From NCBI GenBank assembly GCA_009668945.1, contig SBEH01000002.1:124001-188000 (forward strand): a DNA stretch of 64,000 bases, read 5' to 3'. Positions 10,138 to 19,068 of the stretch are shown here, in pieces. A program made the translations under genes and the position numbers. The notes below the pieces were generated by a model. It was not told the DNA's origin and did no database searches. It saw nothing but the letters and a program-made list of their open reading frames with translations. Source of the DNA: Actinomycetota bacterium (GTDB lineage Bacteria > Actinomycetota > Coriobacteriia > Anaerosomatales > Anaerosomataceae). The first letter of the stretch is position 1. Every line of letters begins with the position of its first letter.

Positions 10138-10212
10138 GGGCGATTAACTCAGCGGGAGAGTGCCTCCCTTACAAGGAGGAAGTCGGGGGTTCAAATCCCT
10201 CATCGCCCACCA
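10138..10212 (+). tRNA. tRNA-Val (anticodon UAC)
   Basis: The cloverleaf is complete. The acceptor stem is GGGCGAT/ATCGCCC, the D stem ACTC/GAGT, and the anticodon stem CCTCC/GGAGG with loop CTTACAA. The T arm is GGGGG-TTCAAAT-CCCTC, with discriminator A and an encoded CCA end (10210-10212). Anticodon UAC reads GUA/GUG valine codons. Confidence 0.97.
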
Positions 10213-10224
10213 TGCGCGGACTCA

Positions 10225-10248
10225 GAGGCCCCGCCCACGCGGGGCTTC
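10225..10248 (+). terminator. Terminator hairpin after tRNA-Val
   Basis: GAGGCCCCG pairs with CGGGGCTTC (one G-U pair) across a 6-nt loop, 12 nt beyond the CCA end. TT follows instead of a long T tract. Position and stability suggest a factor-independent terminator. Confidence 0.6.
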
Positions 10249-10282
10249 TTCGCATCCGGCTTCGCGGCACCGTCGGGTGCGC

Positions 10283-10468
10283 CTAGGCGGAGACTCCTTG
10301 ATTGAGCTGGGCGATGACGTCCTCGAGGACGCCCTTCTCTACCTTGAGCTCCGAGCGGAAGTCGGCACGGTCCGTGTCGCAGATTTCCATGCGGAGCTCG
10401 GACAGCAACCACTCGAGACTGCGAGACAGCAGTGCGGCACCCTCTTCGGACAGCTGCACGGTCACCAC
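10283..10468 (-). CDS. Small hypothetical protein (61 aa)
   Basis: Starts GTG GTG at 10468, with GAGAGGGGG about 9 nt upstream. The product is helical and acidic (VTVQLSEEGAALLSRSLEWLLSELRMEI, then KVEKGVLEDVIAQLNQG). There is no membrane segment or recognised motif. Good codon bias and a plausible ribosome site support a real gene. It lies downstream of the multihaem cytochrome gene on the same strand, about 100 nt away. Confidence 0.6.
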   Translation of the reverse strand: MVTVQLSEEGAALLSRSLEWLLSELRMEICDTDRADFRSELKVEKGVLEDVIAQLNQGVSA

Positions 10469-10568
10469 GGCTATCGCCCCCTCTCACGCAAGAAGGTTCC
10501 CACATCGGGAGCGAGGTGAACGCCAGCGTCGCGAGTCGCCCGCGGTATGCGACCGGGATCGGCCGGAC

Positions 10569-11735
10569 CTACTTGCCTGCGTTCTCCTGCACATAGCGCG
10601 CCGCGGCCTCAGGCCCGCCGACGTGACATGCCGAGCAATACCGCGGGTTGTGGCACTCGAAGCACGGCTGTGCGCCGTCGATCTTCACAACCTCGAAATG
10701 CGTCTGGATCCACGTCTTGTCGGGTGTGCTCTGCGGATGGTGGCAGGCGTTGCAGAAGATCTTGCCTTCAGCCTCATTGGCACTCCGCGCGTGACACCTT
10801 GCACATGCCTGCGGGTTCTGCGTGCCGGCTGCGCCGTGGTCGGTGGCGAAGCCCTCCGGGTGTGGCATCTCGATGCCGTGACAGTCGGTGCAGAACTGCT
10901 TCGCATGACAGGTGAAGCAGGTGTTCACCGAGCGCTCGTAGCCCATGTCGAGCGTCTCGCGATGCTTGACTTCGTCGAATCCGGCGGCCCACTGGGCGGC
11001 TGAGGCCACGCGCGACGTCTCCTCGGACGCCGCTGCTGCGTGTCCGCCGCTCTCGCCGAACTCCTGGTACCAGCCGGGCTCGTAGTGGCTCGCCGGCACG
11101 AGATCGAAGTCCGCCGGATGGCACTTGGCGCACTCGCCGGGAGCCAGCGCGCCCGCCTCGAGGCTGTGGCAGCGGAAGCAGGCGTCCATGACCATCCAGT
11201 CCTCGTGCTTGCGATCGCCCTCGAGAACGTACTCGACGTCCTCCTCGGGATGCGCGACGCGGTTGTGGCACGAAGTGCACGAGACGCCTTCGTTCGCGTG
11301 GACGCCATGGTTCATGATGATGCCGGGCGAGGTCGTCACGGTGCGGTTCTCGAGGTTGTGGCACTGCGTGCACTGCTCGTCGGGCATCTCGAAGGCGAGC
11401 GAATGGTTCTCGTTCATCGGCAACTCGAACGTCTTGAAGATCGTGGGAAACGCGTCGGGCAGGACTTCGAGCTTCTTGAGCACGAAGGTCAGCGGGCTGG
11501 CGTTGACCGGCTCGTGACACGCCACGCACGACAGCATGACGTGCGAGCTCTTCTCGAAGGTCATGGTGTTATCGTCGTGCACGATGTGACAGGGTCCGGT
11601 GCAGAACCAGTTGACCGACGTGCCGATGGTGCTGACGGCTACGAAGGCCGCGAGCACGGTGAGTACGACGCCGCACCACAGAATCAGCTGTGGGCGCTTC
11701 GCCGGTTCGGTGAGTAGGCGCTTGAGCCTGGACAC
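10569..11735 (-). CDS. Membrane-anchored multihaem c-type cytochrome (NapC/NirT-like N terminus)
   Basis: The 388-residue protein has an N-terminal membrane anchor (about residues 17-40) and then a haem-rich extracytoplasmic part. It contains 11 CxxCH motifs plus one CxxxCH (CTGPCH, just after the anchor), so up to 12 c-type haems. The anchor with the nearby haem resembles quinol-oxidising NapC/NirT/NrfH proteins, which pass electrons from menaquinol outward. No catalytic reductase partner lies next to it. A minus-strand TACACT at 11781-11776 could be its -10 box, and the start codon is GTG. The role could be respiratory or extracellular electron transfer; the acceptor cannot be told. Confidence 0.93.
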   Translation of the reverse strand: MSRLKRLLTEPAKRPQLILWCGVVLTVLAAFVAVSTIGTSVNWFCTGPCHIVHDDNTMTFEKSSHVMLSCVACHEPVNASPLTFVLKKLEVLPDAFPTIFKTFELPMNENHSLAFEMPDEQCTQCHNLENRTVTTSPGIIMNHGVHANEGVSCTSCHNRVAHPEEDVEYVLEGDRKHEDWMVMDACFRCHSLEAGALAPGECAKCHPADFDLVPASHYEPGWYQEFGESGGHAAAASEETSRVASAAQWAAGFDEVKHRETLDMGYERSVNTCFTCHAKQFCTDCHGIEMPHPEGFATDHGAAGTQNPQACARCHARSANEAEGKIFCNACHHPQSTPDKTWIQTHFEVVKIDGAQPCFECHNPRYCSACHVGGPEAAARYVQENAGK

Positions 11736-11859
11736 GTGTCACACACCGCCTTGCTGCTGAGGCCGGACCACGCTCAGTGTACCCCCAAGTGCCCGGGGGG
11801 CAGGGATGCCGCCGCACGCGTAGTATTCTGACCCAAGGTCGGACAAGGAGTACCCGCAC

Positions 11860-12567
11860 ATGCTTCCCCTGGCACTCGGGTTCGTCGGGTTCACGGTGCT
11901 TGCCCTCATCGCATCCATCCGGGATGAGGTCGGCCTCGGACTGCTGCTATCGTCGCGGGTGGATCGCGTTGCCGAGGTGCGTCTCGACGAGCCGGCGTTC
12001 GGCATCCCGGCTCTCTACATCGTTGCATCCGCCACTGCCGGCGTTGGCGTGGTCACCGGACTTCCCGATGTTCCCCCGCTTGCCCGATGGGCCCTCGGCG
12101 TCGTCATCGCGTCCTTCCTGCTCCTGACGATATGGGACATGCGCCGAAGGCGCGGCACTCTGGCTGTCTACATCAGGTTGCGCCGGACCGACATCAGCTT
12201 CATGCCCCGCGGTGAAGTGATCGAGGTCCCGAAGCTGGTGTTCCTTGTCATGAACCAGCCCACGCCGATCGTCTGGCTGCTCACCTCGATCCTGCTCGGT
12301 GGCGCCTCCGTGGTCCTGGCGATGGACCGGTCGTGGGCGGCTGTCCTGCCGCTGGCTGCGCTGGCGATCGCCGTGTTCTGGCTGTGGTTCCGCAACCGGC
12401 GCAACCCCTGGGAGCCCTTGGCTCGACGGTTGAGGTGGCTGAGTCTCCTGAGCGGACAGCGACTCGAGGACGCCCTGCACCGTGCGCTGGATCTGGATCC
12501 GGAAGTGGCACTCCTTCGCGAAGCAGCGGACGCGGTCGTCGCCCGCTTCATCGGCAAGGACGACTAG
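11860..12567 (+). CDS. Hypothetical multi-pass membrane protein
   Basis: A 235-residue protein with about five hydrophobic segments: the N terminus (LPLALGFVGFTVLALIASI), about 45-68, 75-90, 125-145 and 150-170. A cytoplasmic C-terminal domain of about 60 residues follows (PLARRLRWLSLLSG...). AAGGAG lies 9 nt before the ATG, and TATTCT (11824-11829) is a possible -10 box. I do not recognise a family. It is divergent from the multihaem cytochrome. Confidence 0.7.
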   Translation: MLPLALGFVGFTVLALIASIRDEVGLGLLLSSRVDRVAEVRLDEPAFGIPALYIVASATAGVGVVTGLPDVPPLARWALGVVIASFLLLTIWDMRRRRGTLAVYIRLRRTDISFMPRGEVIEVPKLVFLVMNQPTPIVWLLTSILLGGASVVLAMDRSWAAVLPLAALAIAVFWLWFRNRRNPWEPLARRLRWLSLLSGQRLEDALHRALDLDPEVALLREAADAVVARFIGKDD

Positions 12568-12704
12568 CGTACACCGCCGACCGCGCGGTGTTGTCGGCTA
12601 AGGCTGGCTCAGGCTTCCTTGGGCTTCCTCATGAGTGCAGGGACGGTATGCGGGCCGACGAATACTCCGCCATTCGTGTCAGTTCCCGATGAACGGAGCG
12701 TCCG

Positions 12705-13091
12705 GTGATCCACCGTCCGGTCAACGACGAGGACCTAGGGATTCGCCTGCACGAGGTGAACCGCCAACGAGCGGTCGACCGCGCGGTCGAGCGATTGCAC
12801 CACGGGCTGCGCGCTGACTGGCACTACCTCACCCCGGAAGATCACAAGAACCTGCAGTGGGTCCTCGGCGAGATGTGGTCGATCGACTCTCGCGAGGAGT
12901 GGGACCGGCTTCACTTCAGCAAGCTCACTCTGGACGACACACGGCTGCTGGTGGGAGTGGGCGATCGGCTGCGCCGACACGGTACCAGCAAGATGAACGC
13001 GCTTCTGGAAGCTACGGCAGTCGTTCGGCGAGCCGAAAGCCGGTCCGAAGGCGCTCCGGCGGTCGTCGATCAGGGCCTTCTCACCAACTAG
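12705..13091 (+). CDS. Hypothetical soluble protein (128 aa)
   Basis: A GTG start with GGAG upstream. The product is charged and helical, with His/Trp-rich patches (HHGLRADWHYLTPEDHKNLQWVLGEMW). No signal peptide, membrane segment or known motif is seen. Its stop overlaps the convergent cation-transporter gene by 4 nt. Codon use matches its neighbours. Confidence 0.65.
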   Translation: MIHRPVNDEDLGIRLHEVNRQRAVDRAVERLHHGLRADWHYLTPEDHKNLQWVLGEMWSIDSREEWDRLHFSKLTLDDTRLLVGVGDRLRRHGTSKMNALLEATAVVRRAESRSEGAPAVVDQGLLTN

Positions 13092-14050
13092 GAGTTCGTC
13101 GCCTCGGATTCGGTCTCTCCCCCCGGCGCGGGTGGAAGCGACTCGGCCTCGATGTACACCCGCCCGATTTCGGGGTATGCGCTTGCCAGGTCGGCCTCTA
13201 TCCGCCTGATGGACTCGTGCATCTGCTCCGCCGTTGTGCCAGGGGTGAAGTGGACGCCGAGGTTCAGGAGCAGTTCGTGTGGGCCCATGTACATCGTCAG
13301 GATGTCGCCCGCGCTCGTGACGGCGGGATCGCCTTCCACTCGCCTGCGGATGTCCGCGAGTGCTTCGGCATCCACGCCTTCGCCGAGGAGCAGGCCCTTG
13401 GTCTCGAACGCGAGCAGGAACGCGACGCTCATGAGTAGCAGGCCGATAGCGATTGATGCCGCGCCATCCAGATAGGGGTTCTGCAGCACGTGTCCGAAGA
13501 AGACGCCGAGGAACGCAAGGACCAGGCCGAGCATGGCAGCCGTGTCCTCGAGCACGACCGTGTAGAGGCTCGGGTCCTTCGACTCCCGGATGAACTGCCA
13601 AGGTCCCTTGTCGCCCTTGGCCTTCCAGAACTGCCTGATCGCCACGGTGAAGGACATGCCCTCGACCAGGAGCGAGATGGCCAGAACGATGTACGCAGCC
13701 GTCGGGTTCGAGCCGACAGCCTCGGGGGCAACGTGTCTGACGTGCGCGATGCCCTCGTACAGGGACATCCCGCCGCCGATGCCGAAGATGGAGACAGCAA
13801 CAACAAGGCTCCAGAAGTAGAGCGACTTGCCGTGCCCGAACGGATGACCGGCGTCAGCCGGTTCCTTCGCACGCTTCATCCCGAGTAGGAGAAGTCCGCC
13901 GTTGCCGGTGTCTACGAGCGAGTGTATGCCTTCCGAGATCATGGCGGACGAGCCGGTGAGTGCGGCCGCGATGAACTTGATAACGGCGATCGCGAGGTTG
14001 GCCGCAACCGCTGCGACCACCGCGACTTTCGACTCTCCCTGACCTGCCAT
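13088..14050 (-). CDS. Cation diffusion facilitator (CDF) family transporter
   Basis: The 320-residue protein has six predicted membrane spans in the first 215 residues and a C-terminal cytoplasmic ferredoxin-like CDF domain (GDPAVTSAGDILTMYMGPHELLLNLGVHF). The metal site shows as HSLVD (HxxxD) in TM2 and LEDTAAM (ExxD-like) in TM5. Such proteins export Zn2+, Fe2+, Mn2+ or Co2+ in exchange for protons; the metal is not clear here. The protein ends with an acidic low-complexity tail. Confidence 0.9.
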   Translation of the reverse strand: MAGQGESKVAVVAAVAANLAIAVIKFIAAALTGSSAMISEGIHSLVDTGNGGLLLLGMKRAKEPADAGHPFGHGKSLYFWSLVVAVSIFGIGGGMSLYEGIAHVRHVAPEAVGSNPTAAYIVLAISLLVEGMSFTVAIRQFWKAKGDKGPWQFIRESKDPSLYTVVLEDTAAMLGLVLAFLGVFFGHVLQNPYLDGAASIAIGLLLMSVAFLLAFETKGLLLGEGVDAEALADIRRRVEGDPAVTSAGDILTMYMGPHELLLNLGVHFTPGTTAEQMHESIRRIEADLASAYPEIGRVYIEAESLPPAPGGETESEATNS

Positions 14051-14167
14051 GCCGCTCCTCCCGGGTGTGTTCTGGTCGCCGCCTCGCGCGGCCGAGTCAT
14101 GATACCGCGCCCGGGAGGAAGGCGTATCGTACGGTGCGTGGGGAGTCGGCGGTGCAAAGGGGGCGCG

Positions 14168-14638
14168 ATGAGGGGCCGAGAAGTCACGGCGACAGCGGTC
14201 ATGCTCGCGGTCGTCCTCACTTCGTGCGCGTCTTCATCGGATCCGGTCCCCGCCTCCGGGGCTGGCTCGGAGGTGCAGGTCCGGCCTTCGGAGTCGGTCT
14301 CACTCGACGGGATCGACATCCGCGTCTACGTTGCCGACAGTCCCGCCGAGTGGTCGCAAGGGCTTGAGGGCTACGATTCGCTTGCCGACGGCGAAGGCAT
14401 GCTTTTCGCCTTCGGCTCACTCGAGACGCGCGCGTTCACGATGAAGGGCGTCACGTTCCCCATCGACGTGCTGTTCTTCGACGATGACCTGGCCGTGAGC
14501 CTCATCGCGCCGATGGACCCAGGGGACACGCGGATCGTCCAGAGTCCGGATCCGAGCGCGTACGTGCTCGAACTTCCTCAGGGCTGGGCACAGGACAATG
14601 GGATCGTACTCGGAAGCAGGCTCACGGTCGCCGAATAG
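14168..14638 (+). CDS. DUF192-family lipoprotein
   Basis: A 156-residue protein with a signal peptide and lipobox (VVLTSC, Cys near 19) followed by a DUF192 domain: EWSQGLEGYDSLADGEGMLFAF, AFTMKGVTFPIDVLFFDDD and ELPQGW. DUF192 is a small beta-barrel family of unknown function found on cell surfaces. The ATG at 14168 has AAAGGGGG upstream; an open frame further upstream is probably not translated. Confidence 0.88.
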   Translation: MRGREVTATAVMLAVVLTSCASSSDPVPASGAGSEVQVRPSESVSLDGIDIRVYVADSPAEWSQGLEGYDSLADGEGMLFAFGSLETRAFTMKGVTFPIDVLFFDDDLAVSLIAPMDPGDTRIVQSPDPSAYVLELPQGWAQDNGIVLGSRLTVAE

Positions 14639-14647
14639 ACCGCCCGG

Positions 14648-14860
14648 CTACAGCTGGACGTAGGTTCCGGTTCTGAAGATCCGCTTCACGGACCGTAGGC
14701 GTGCGGAAGGGGAGTAGCAGACGGTGGGCTGCTCAAGCGTGACGAGCCCGTGACGGCGCACGCGAAGCATCAGACGATTGGGGCGCCACAAGGGTGAGAA
14801 GAAGACCTGGCCGGTGGCGGTTCCGCTAAGCCGGCGGGCCGGACGGGGATATCGCAACAT
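14648..14860 (-). CDS. Possible small basic protein (70 aa)
   Basis: In an otherwise empty 283-nt gap a minus-strand frame from ATG 14860 (GGGG 6 nt upstream) encodes a strongly basic protein (LRYPRPARRLSGTATGQ, then LMLRVRRHGLVTLEQP). Roughly three quarters of its codons end in G or C, close to coding sequence here. No family is recognised and the gene may be spurious. Confidence 0.35.
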   Translation of the reverse strand: MLRYPRPARRLSGTATGQVFFSPLWRPNRLMLRVRRHGLVTLEQPTVCYSPSARLRSVKRIFRTGTYVQL

Positions 14861-14921
14861 CGTGTGCCCCATCGGAGGCGAGTATACATCATAGGGTAGT
14901 TCGCGGCTACTCCTTGTCCGG

Positions 14922-15881
14922 GTGAACCGCTCGGGGCATGATAGGTTCGTCCGTCCCGCGCGCATCCCCGAGGAGCTCCGGCTGCCAGTGCCCGTACCCC
15001 CATCGCTCACGATCCACGAAGCCGATCTCCCCGACACGCGCCTTCGGTACGCCGAGTGCGGAAACGGCCCGCCGGTCATCATCGTTCCGGCGACGGTGTC
15101 GCTCATCGAGGACTGGACACCGATGATTCAGTTCATCGGGCAGCGATACACAGCTCACTTCTTCGAGATGCCTGGCCACGGGGGCAGCACGGCGCTTGCC
15201 GAGGGATTCTCGAGCACGCGGCTCACGAAGGTGATCGGCGACCTCGCAGATCACATCGGCGCCGAGCGCTTCGTTCTGCTCGGCTTCTCGTTCGGCGGAA
15301 TCCTGACGTTGCGTGCGCTGCAGGGCCTCGGGCCGCGCGTGACGAAGGTAGGCCTGCTGTCTCCTTGCGTGAGCAACCTCGCGCTGACGAGACCTCCGAT
15401 GGACCGCAAGATGGTGACCGCCGTGATCACCGCCCTGGAGCACCGCGTCCCGCGCAACGCGCTGGCGTGGCTGCTCGGCAACGAGACCGCGGTGCGCCTC
15501 GTCATCTGGTTCATGCGCGACATTGGCGGCTTCGAGTCGCCGACTGACTTGAAGGCCAGGCTCATGGGCTACTCGGCATCGACGGTGCAAGTGCTCGTGG
15601 CACAGGTGCGCGAGATCCTGACGGTCACCGAGGAGGATCTCACCGGCCCATTCTCGCAACCGTGCTTCTTCGGAATGTCCGAGTTCGACCCGCTGCTCGA
15701 CTACACGCGGACAGAGGGCTTCGTGAAGGCGAACTTCGCCGACCTGGTCGTGGAGACGTTCGACTGGCCGTATCATGCTCCCCCAACGCCACTCACGTTC
15801 GAGGACTACGTGCGCGACTACACGAGCCTGCTCGAAGCCGACGCGGTGCGCGTGTCGCGCGATTCGGCCGGGGGTATCTAA
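14922..15881 (+). CDS. Alpha/beta hydrolase
   Basis: The product of 319 residues has an alpha/beta-hydrolase fold. It shows PPVIIVPATVSL near the oxyanion region, FFEMPGHGGS, and the nucleophile elbow GFSFGG (GxSxG, Ser near residue 127). A late His probably lies in WPYHAPPTPL. The substrate is unknown. The start is uncertain: the GTG at 14922 has no good ribosome site, and an internal GTG near 14991 follows GAGGAG. Confidence 0.85.
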   Translation: MNRSGHDRFVRPARIPEELRLPVPVPPSLTIHEADLPDTRLRYAECGNGPPVIIVPATVSLIEDWTPMIQFIGQRYTAHFFEMPGHGGSTALAEGFSSTRLTKVIGDLADHIGAERFVLLGFSFGGILTLRALQGLGPRVTKVGLLSPCVSNLALTRPPMDRKMVTAVITALEHRVPRNALAWLLGNETAVRLVIWFMRDIGGFESPTDLKARLMGYSASTVQVLVAQVREILTVTEEDLTGPFSQPCFFGMSEFDPLLDYTRTEGFVKANFADLVVETFDWPYHAPPTPLTFEDYVRDYTSLLEADAVRVSRDSAGGI

Positions 15882-15926
15882 CGGGTGTCGGGTCGAACGG
15901 GAGTCGCGATAGGACAGGAGTGCTCG

Positions 15927-16223
15927 ATGCGCAGGCGTGTCGTTGCCGTGGCCCTGCTCGCTGCGGTGCTTCTTGTGGCCGCCGCATGCAAGGCCGAGGA
16001 GCCACCGCCTCCGGTGCCGCCGACGCCAGGCGAGGCGACAGGCCTGGACGGTGCGGCGATACTCCAGGAGAAGTGCACGGTGTGCCATACCCTGGAGCGT
16101 ATCGATGCTGCGGAGTACGACGATGTAGGCTGGGCACAGGTCATCGACAGAATGATCGAGAAGGGCGCCGACGTGAGTACCGACGAGGCTGCCGCACTAG
16201 CCGAGCACTTGTCGCTGCGATAA
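15927..16223 (+). CDS. Mono-haem c-type cytochrome, probably lipid-anchored
   Basis: A 98-residue protein with a basic hydrophobic signal (RRRVVAVALLAAVLLVAAAC), a weak lipobox ending at Cys 21, a Pro-rich linker and one haem site (EKCTVCHTLERID). It has no obvious distal Met. AGGAG lies 8 nt before the ATG at 15927, so the in-frame GTG at 15885 is not needed. It may shuttle electrons at the cell surface; no dedicated partner is adjacent. Confidence 0.82.
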   Translation: MRRRVVAVALLAAVLLVAAACKAEEPPPPVPPTPGEATGLDGAAILQEKCTVCHTLERIDAAEYDDVGWAQVIDRMIEKGADVSTDEAAALAEHLSLR

Positions 16224-16235
16224 GCCGAAGGGCGG

Positions 16236-17195
16236 GTGCGTGTGGGGGAGCGTGTGCGCGTAGGCACGTGCTCGTGGGCGGACCGTACCATGATCGAAGC
16301 ATGGTACCCGTCCGATATCACCACGCCTGCCGCCCGGCTGCGCTACTACGCCGAGCGGTTCGACACCGTTGAAGCCGACGCGCCCTTCTACGCGATCCCA
16401 GACCGGCGGGTCGTGGAGAACTGGGCGAAGCGCACGCCTTCCGGGTTCACATTCCACGTGAAGGCATTCGGCATGATGACGCAGCACGCGGTGGACGAGC
16501 GCGCGTTGCACCCCGAGCTTCGCGAGTACCCGCACGCCGTCGAGCGCGGGCGCGTGAAGCGGCCCTCGCAGGAGATGGTCGACGTCGCGTTCGACCTGTT
16601 CCTCGAGTCGATGGAGCCGCTCGAGGAGTCGGGCAAGCTTGGCGGGATCCTGATGCAGTTCCCGCCCTTCTTCACCGCCCTTGACGAGGCGCTCAAGGAC
16701 GAGAACCTCGCGTACATCGACTACGCGCGCGCCAAGCTCGGCAAGCGCCGGATGCTCGTGGAGTTCCGACACCCGTCGTGGGTGGAGGAGGGTCAGGCTC
16801 GCGAGACGCTCGCGTTCCTCGCGGACCGCGATATCACCTACGTCGCGGTCGATGCGCCGCAGTTCCCGACGCGCACCACGATGCCGCCGCTTGTGGCCGC
16901 TACCTCGAAGGTCGGCTACGTGCGTCTGCATGGGCGCAACCGCGACACGTACTTCGCGCGGAACGTCTCGGCGGCGGATCGCTTCGACTATCTCTACACG
17001 CACGACGAGCTTCAGGAGTGGGCGCCGAAGGTGCGCGAGCTCGCCGAAGGCACCGACGTCACCTACGTGATGTTCAACAACTGCAAGTACGACTACGCGC
17101 CGCGCAACGCTCGCGAGCTTGCTGAGATCCTCGGGCCCGAGCTGGTGGAGCCGGTCGTCACGGGCGACGAGGAGCAGCTGGGGTTAGGGTTGTAG
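16236..17195 (+). CDS. DUF72 (YecE-like) family protein
   Basis: The 319-residue product has the DUF72 signature: VRVGTCSWADRTMIEAWYP at the N terminus, RLRYYAERFDTVEADAPFYAIP, FHVKAFG, LVEFRHPSW, YVRLHGRN and VMFNNC. The fold is a TIM barrel; biochemical function is unproven. The GTG at 16236 lies 12 nt after the cytochrome stop, so co-transcription is likely. Confidence 0.9.
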   Translation: MRVGERVRVGTCSWADRTMIEAWYPSDITTPAARLRYYAERFDTVEADAPFYAIPDRRVVENWAKRTPSGFTFHVKAFGMMTQHAVDERALHPELREYPHAVERGRVKRPSQEMVDVAFDLFLESMEPLEESGKLGGILMQFPPFFTALDEALKDENLAYIDYARAKLGKRRMLVEFRHPSWVEEGQARETLAFLADRDITYVAVDAPQFPTRTTMPPLVAATSKVGYVRLHGRNRDTYFARNVSAADRFDYLYTHDELQEWAPKVRELAEGTDVTYVMFNNCKYDYAPRNARELAEILGPELVEPVVTGDEEQLGLGL

Positions 17196-17239
17196 GCTTC
17201 GACCCGGAGCGCCGCAGTAGGTGCGGTTGCAGCCCGGTG

Positions 17240-17950
17240 TCAGTTGTTCGCCGGTCCGTAGGCGTTCCGCACATCCTGCACCAGTTCACCATCGCGCACC
17301 TCGAGGATCCTGTCCGTCTGCTGCGCTACAGCGCGGTCGTGTGTGACGATCAGAAAAGCCGTTCCGAGATTGCGGTTGATGTCGCGGAACAATTCGTAGA
17401 CGGCCGCTGTGTTGACAGTGTCGAGGTTCCCGGTGGGCTCGTCGGCGAGGATCAGCTTCGGCCGGTTGATGAGTGCGCGGCCGATGGCCACTCGCTGCTT
17501 CTGCCCGCCGGAAAGCTGGTTCGCATTCTTCGTTTCGAGGCCGCCGAGGCCGAGGAGCCCAAGGATGTCCATGGCCCGCGCCCGCTCCGGGCCCTTCAAT
17601 GTACGACCCGCGATCTGAGCTGGCATCGTCACGTTCTCCCACACGCTGAACTCAGGTAGCAGGTGGTGGAACTGGAACACGAACCCGAGAGCACCGTTAC
17701 GCAGGCGCGCGCGGCCCTTGCGTCCGAGTGCGCTCGCGTCGTCGCCCGCCAGCAGGACGCGTCCCGCGCTCGGCGTGTCGAGCAGCCCGATGATGTTCAG
17801 TAGTGTGGACTTGCCTGACCCGGACTGCCCGATGATGCTTGCGAACTCGCCCTCGGCGAGCGCGAAACTGACCCCCTTGAGCGCGTGCGTGGCGCTGCCG
17901 CCCGCACCGTAGGTCTTGTCCAGGGCATCTGCGATGAGCAGATCAGCCAT
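17240..17950 (-). CDS. ABC transporter ATP-binding protein, LolD/MacB type
   Basis: A 236-residue ATPase with Walker [10 protein letters not shown] (about 41-48), Q-loop [12 protein letters not shown], signature LSGGQKQR, Walker B LILADEP and the switch His in IVTHD. The [17 protein letters not shown] segment is typical of LolD/MacB-like exporters. Its start overlaps the FtsX-type permease by 8 nt. Such ABCs move lipoproteins, peptides or macrolides, or act mechanically; the substrate is unknown. Confidence 0.93.
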   Translation of the reverse strand: MADLLIADALDKTYGAGGSATHALKGVSFALAEGEFASIIGQSGSGKSTLLNIIGLLDTPSAGRVLLAGDDASALGRKGRARLRNGALGFVFQFHHLLPEFSVWENVTMPAQIAGRTLKGPERARAMDILGLLGLGGLETKNANQLSGGQKQRVAIGRALINRPKLILADEPTGNLDTVNTAAVYELFRDINRNLGTAFLIVTHDRAVAQQTDRILEVRDGELVQDVRNAYGPANN

Positions 17951-19067
17951 TCTGAATCACCTCGATGGGGTCAAGCCTCGACGTTGAGCGAGCTGGGATT
18001 ACCGAGGAGAGCAGTGCCACCGAGATGCCCACGGCCGCGGAGACGGCGATGAACGTCGGTTCGGGCCGGATCGAGAAGGGTACAGGCGCGAAGCTGAAGC
18101 TCCAGATGAGCGCGTAGCCGAGCGCGATGCCGGCGAGCGTGCCGGCAAGGCCAAGGAGGGCCGCCTGCCAAAGGAATATGCGTCCAGCGGCTCTATCGCT
18201 CATCCCCAACGCCTTGAGAATCCCGACCTGCCGGGTCTTCTGCACGGCGCTGATGGCGAGCGTCGAAGCGATACCGAGGGCCACGGCCACGAGCACGAAG
18301 ACCTGGATCATCACTGAGGAGCCCGACTGCGCGGCCAGGCCCGAAAGCAAGTCGGCATTCTCCTCCTGCCAGTCGATCGTCACCACTCCGAGTGCATCGG
18401 CCAGGCGAGGCGCGATCTCAGAAGAGGCGAACGGGTCGGACAGCTGGAGCTGAACGGAGGAGCATTCGTTCTCGGTAAACCCAAGCGCTTCGTCGGCGGA
18501 CGCGGCGTCGACGAAGGCGAAGCGCTCATTGGCGGTGCCCTGGCCGAGGTCGAAGACGCCGGTCACCGCGTAGTCCACGGTCCTTCCGTTCGGTAGCAAC
18601 AACTCGATCCTGTCGCCGGCGTGTACGCCGTAGCGCTCGGCGAAGCGAACACCGATGAGCGCCTCGCCGAAGTCGAGGCGATACGTGCCGGCGCTGAGCT
18701 TGTCGCCGAGTTTGTAGATGGTGTCGAGGTCAGCTGCATCACCGCCGGTCACGCTCAAGGGCACGCTCTCAGCGCCGCTTGTGTAGATCGCCGACAAGGT
18801 GCGGACGGGAATCGCTGTCGAGATGAGGGGCTCGGACTTCGCGGCGTCGGCTGCGAACGATGCCGGGATGCCGCCGCCGTCGGGAGCCTCGAGTGTGATG
18901 TGCGGAGATGAGCCGACGGCGGCTGCTAGCAGATCGGCCTGCAGGCTCGTGATCAGCGAACCGACGAAGACCTGCGTTGCGATCCCCACGGCGATGCCGG
19001 CCACTATGAGTGCCGACTGCCCCGGCGATCTTCTCAAGAAGCGTGCGGCGATCTTGAGGCTCAGCAC
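17943..19067 (-). CDS. ABC transporter permease, FtsX/LolC type
   Basis: The permease of 374 residues has an N-terminal TM (ALIVAGIAVGIATQVFVGSL), a large extracytoplasmic domain (about 45-245) and three C-terminal TMs in an FtsX domain (QVFVLVAVALGIASTLAISAVQKTRQVGILKALG). It partners the ATPase that overlaps its 3' end. Its start lies 1 nt after the stop of the cobalamin-binding gene, so all three genes form one operon. Confidence 0.92.
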   Translation of the reverse strand: MLSLKIAARFLRRSPGQSALIVAGIAVGIATQVFVGSLITSLQADLLAAAVGSSPHITLEAPDGGGIPASFAADAAKSEPLISTAIPVRTLSAIYTSGAESVPLSVTGGDAADLDTIYKLGDKLSAGTYRLDFGEALIGVRFAERYGVHAGDRIELLLPNGRTVDYAVTGVFDLGQGTANERFAFVDAASADEALGFTENECSSVQLQLSDPFASSEIAPRLADALGVVTIDWQEENADLLSGLAAQSGSSVMIQVFVLVAVALGIASTLAISAVQKTRQVGILKALGMSDRAAGRIFLWQAALLGLAGTLAGIALGYALIWSFSFAPVPFSIRPEPTFIAVSAAVGISVALLSSVIPARSTSRLDPIEVIQNG

Positions 19068-19068
19068 G

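Noticed and set aside
14907-16088. Minus-strand open frame of 393 codons over the hydrolase and cytochrome genes
   Set aside because: His/Arg-rich with no domain; the plus-strand genes have clear motifs.
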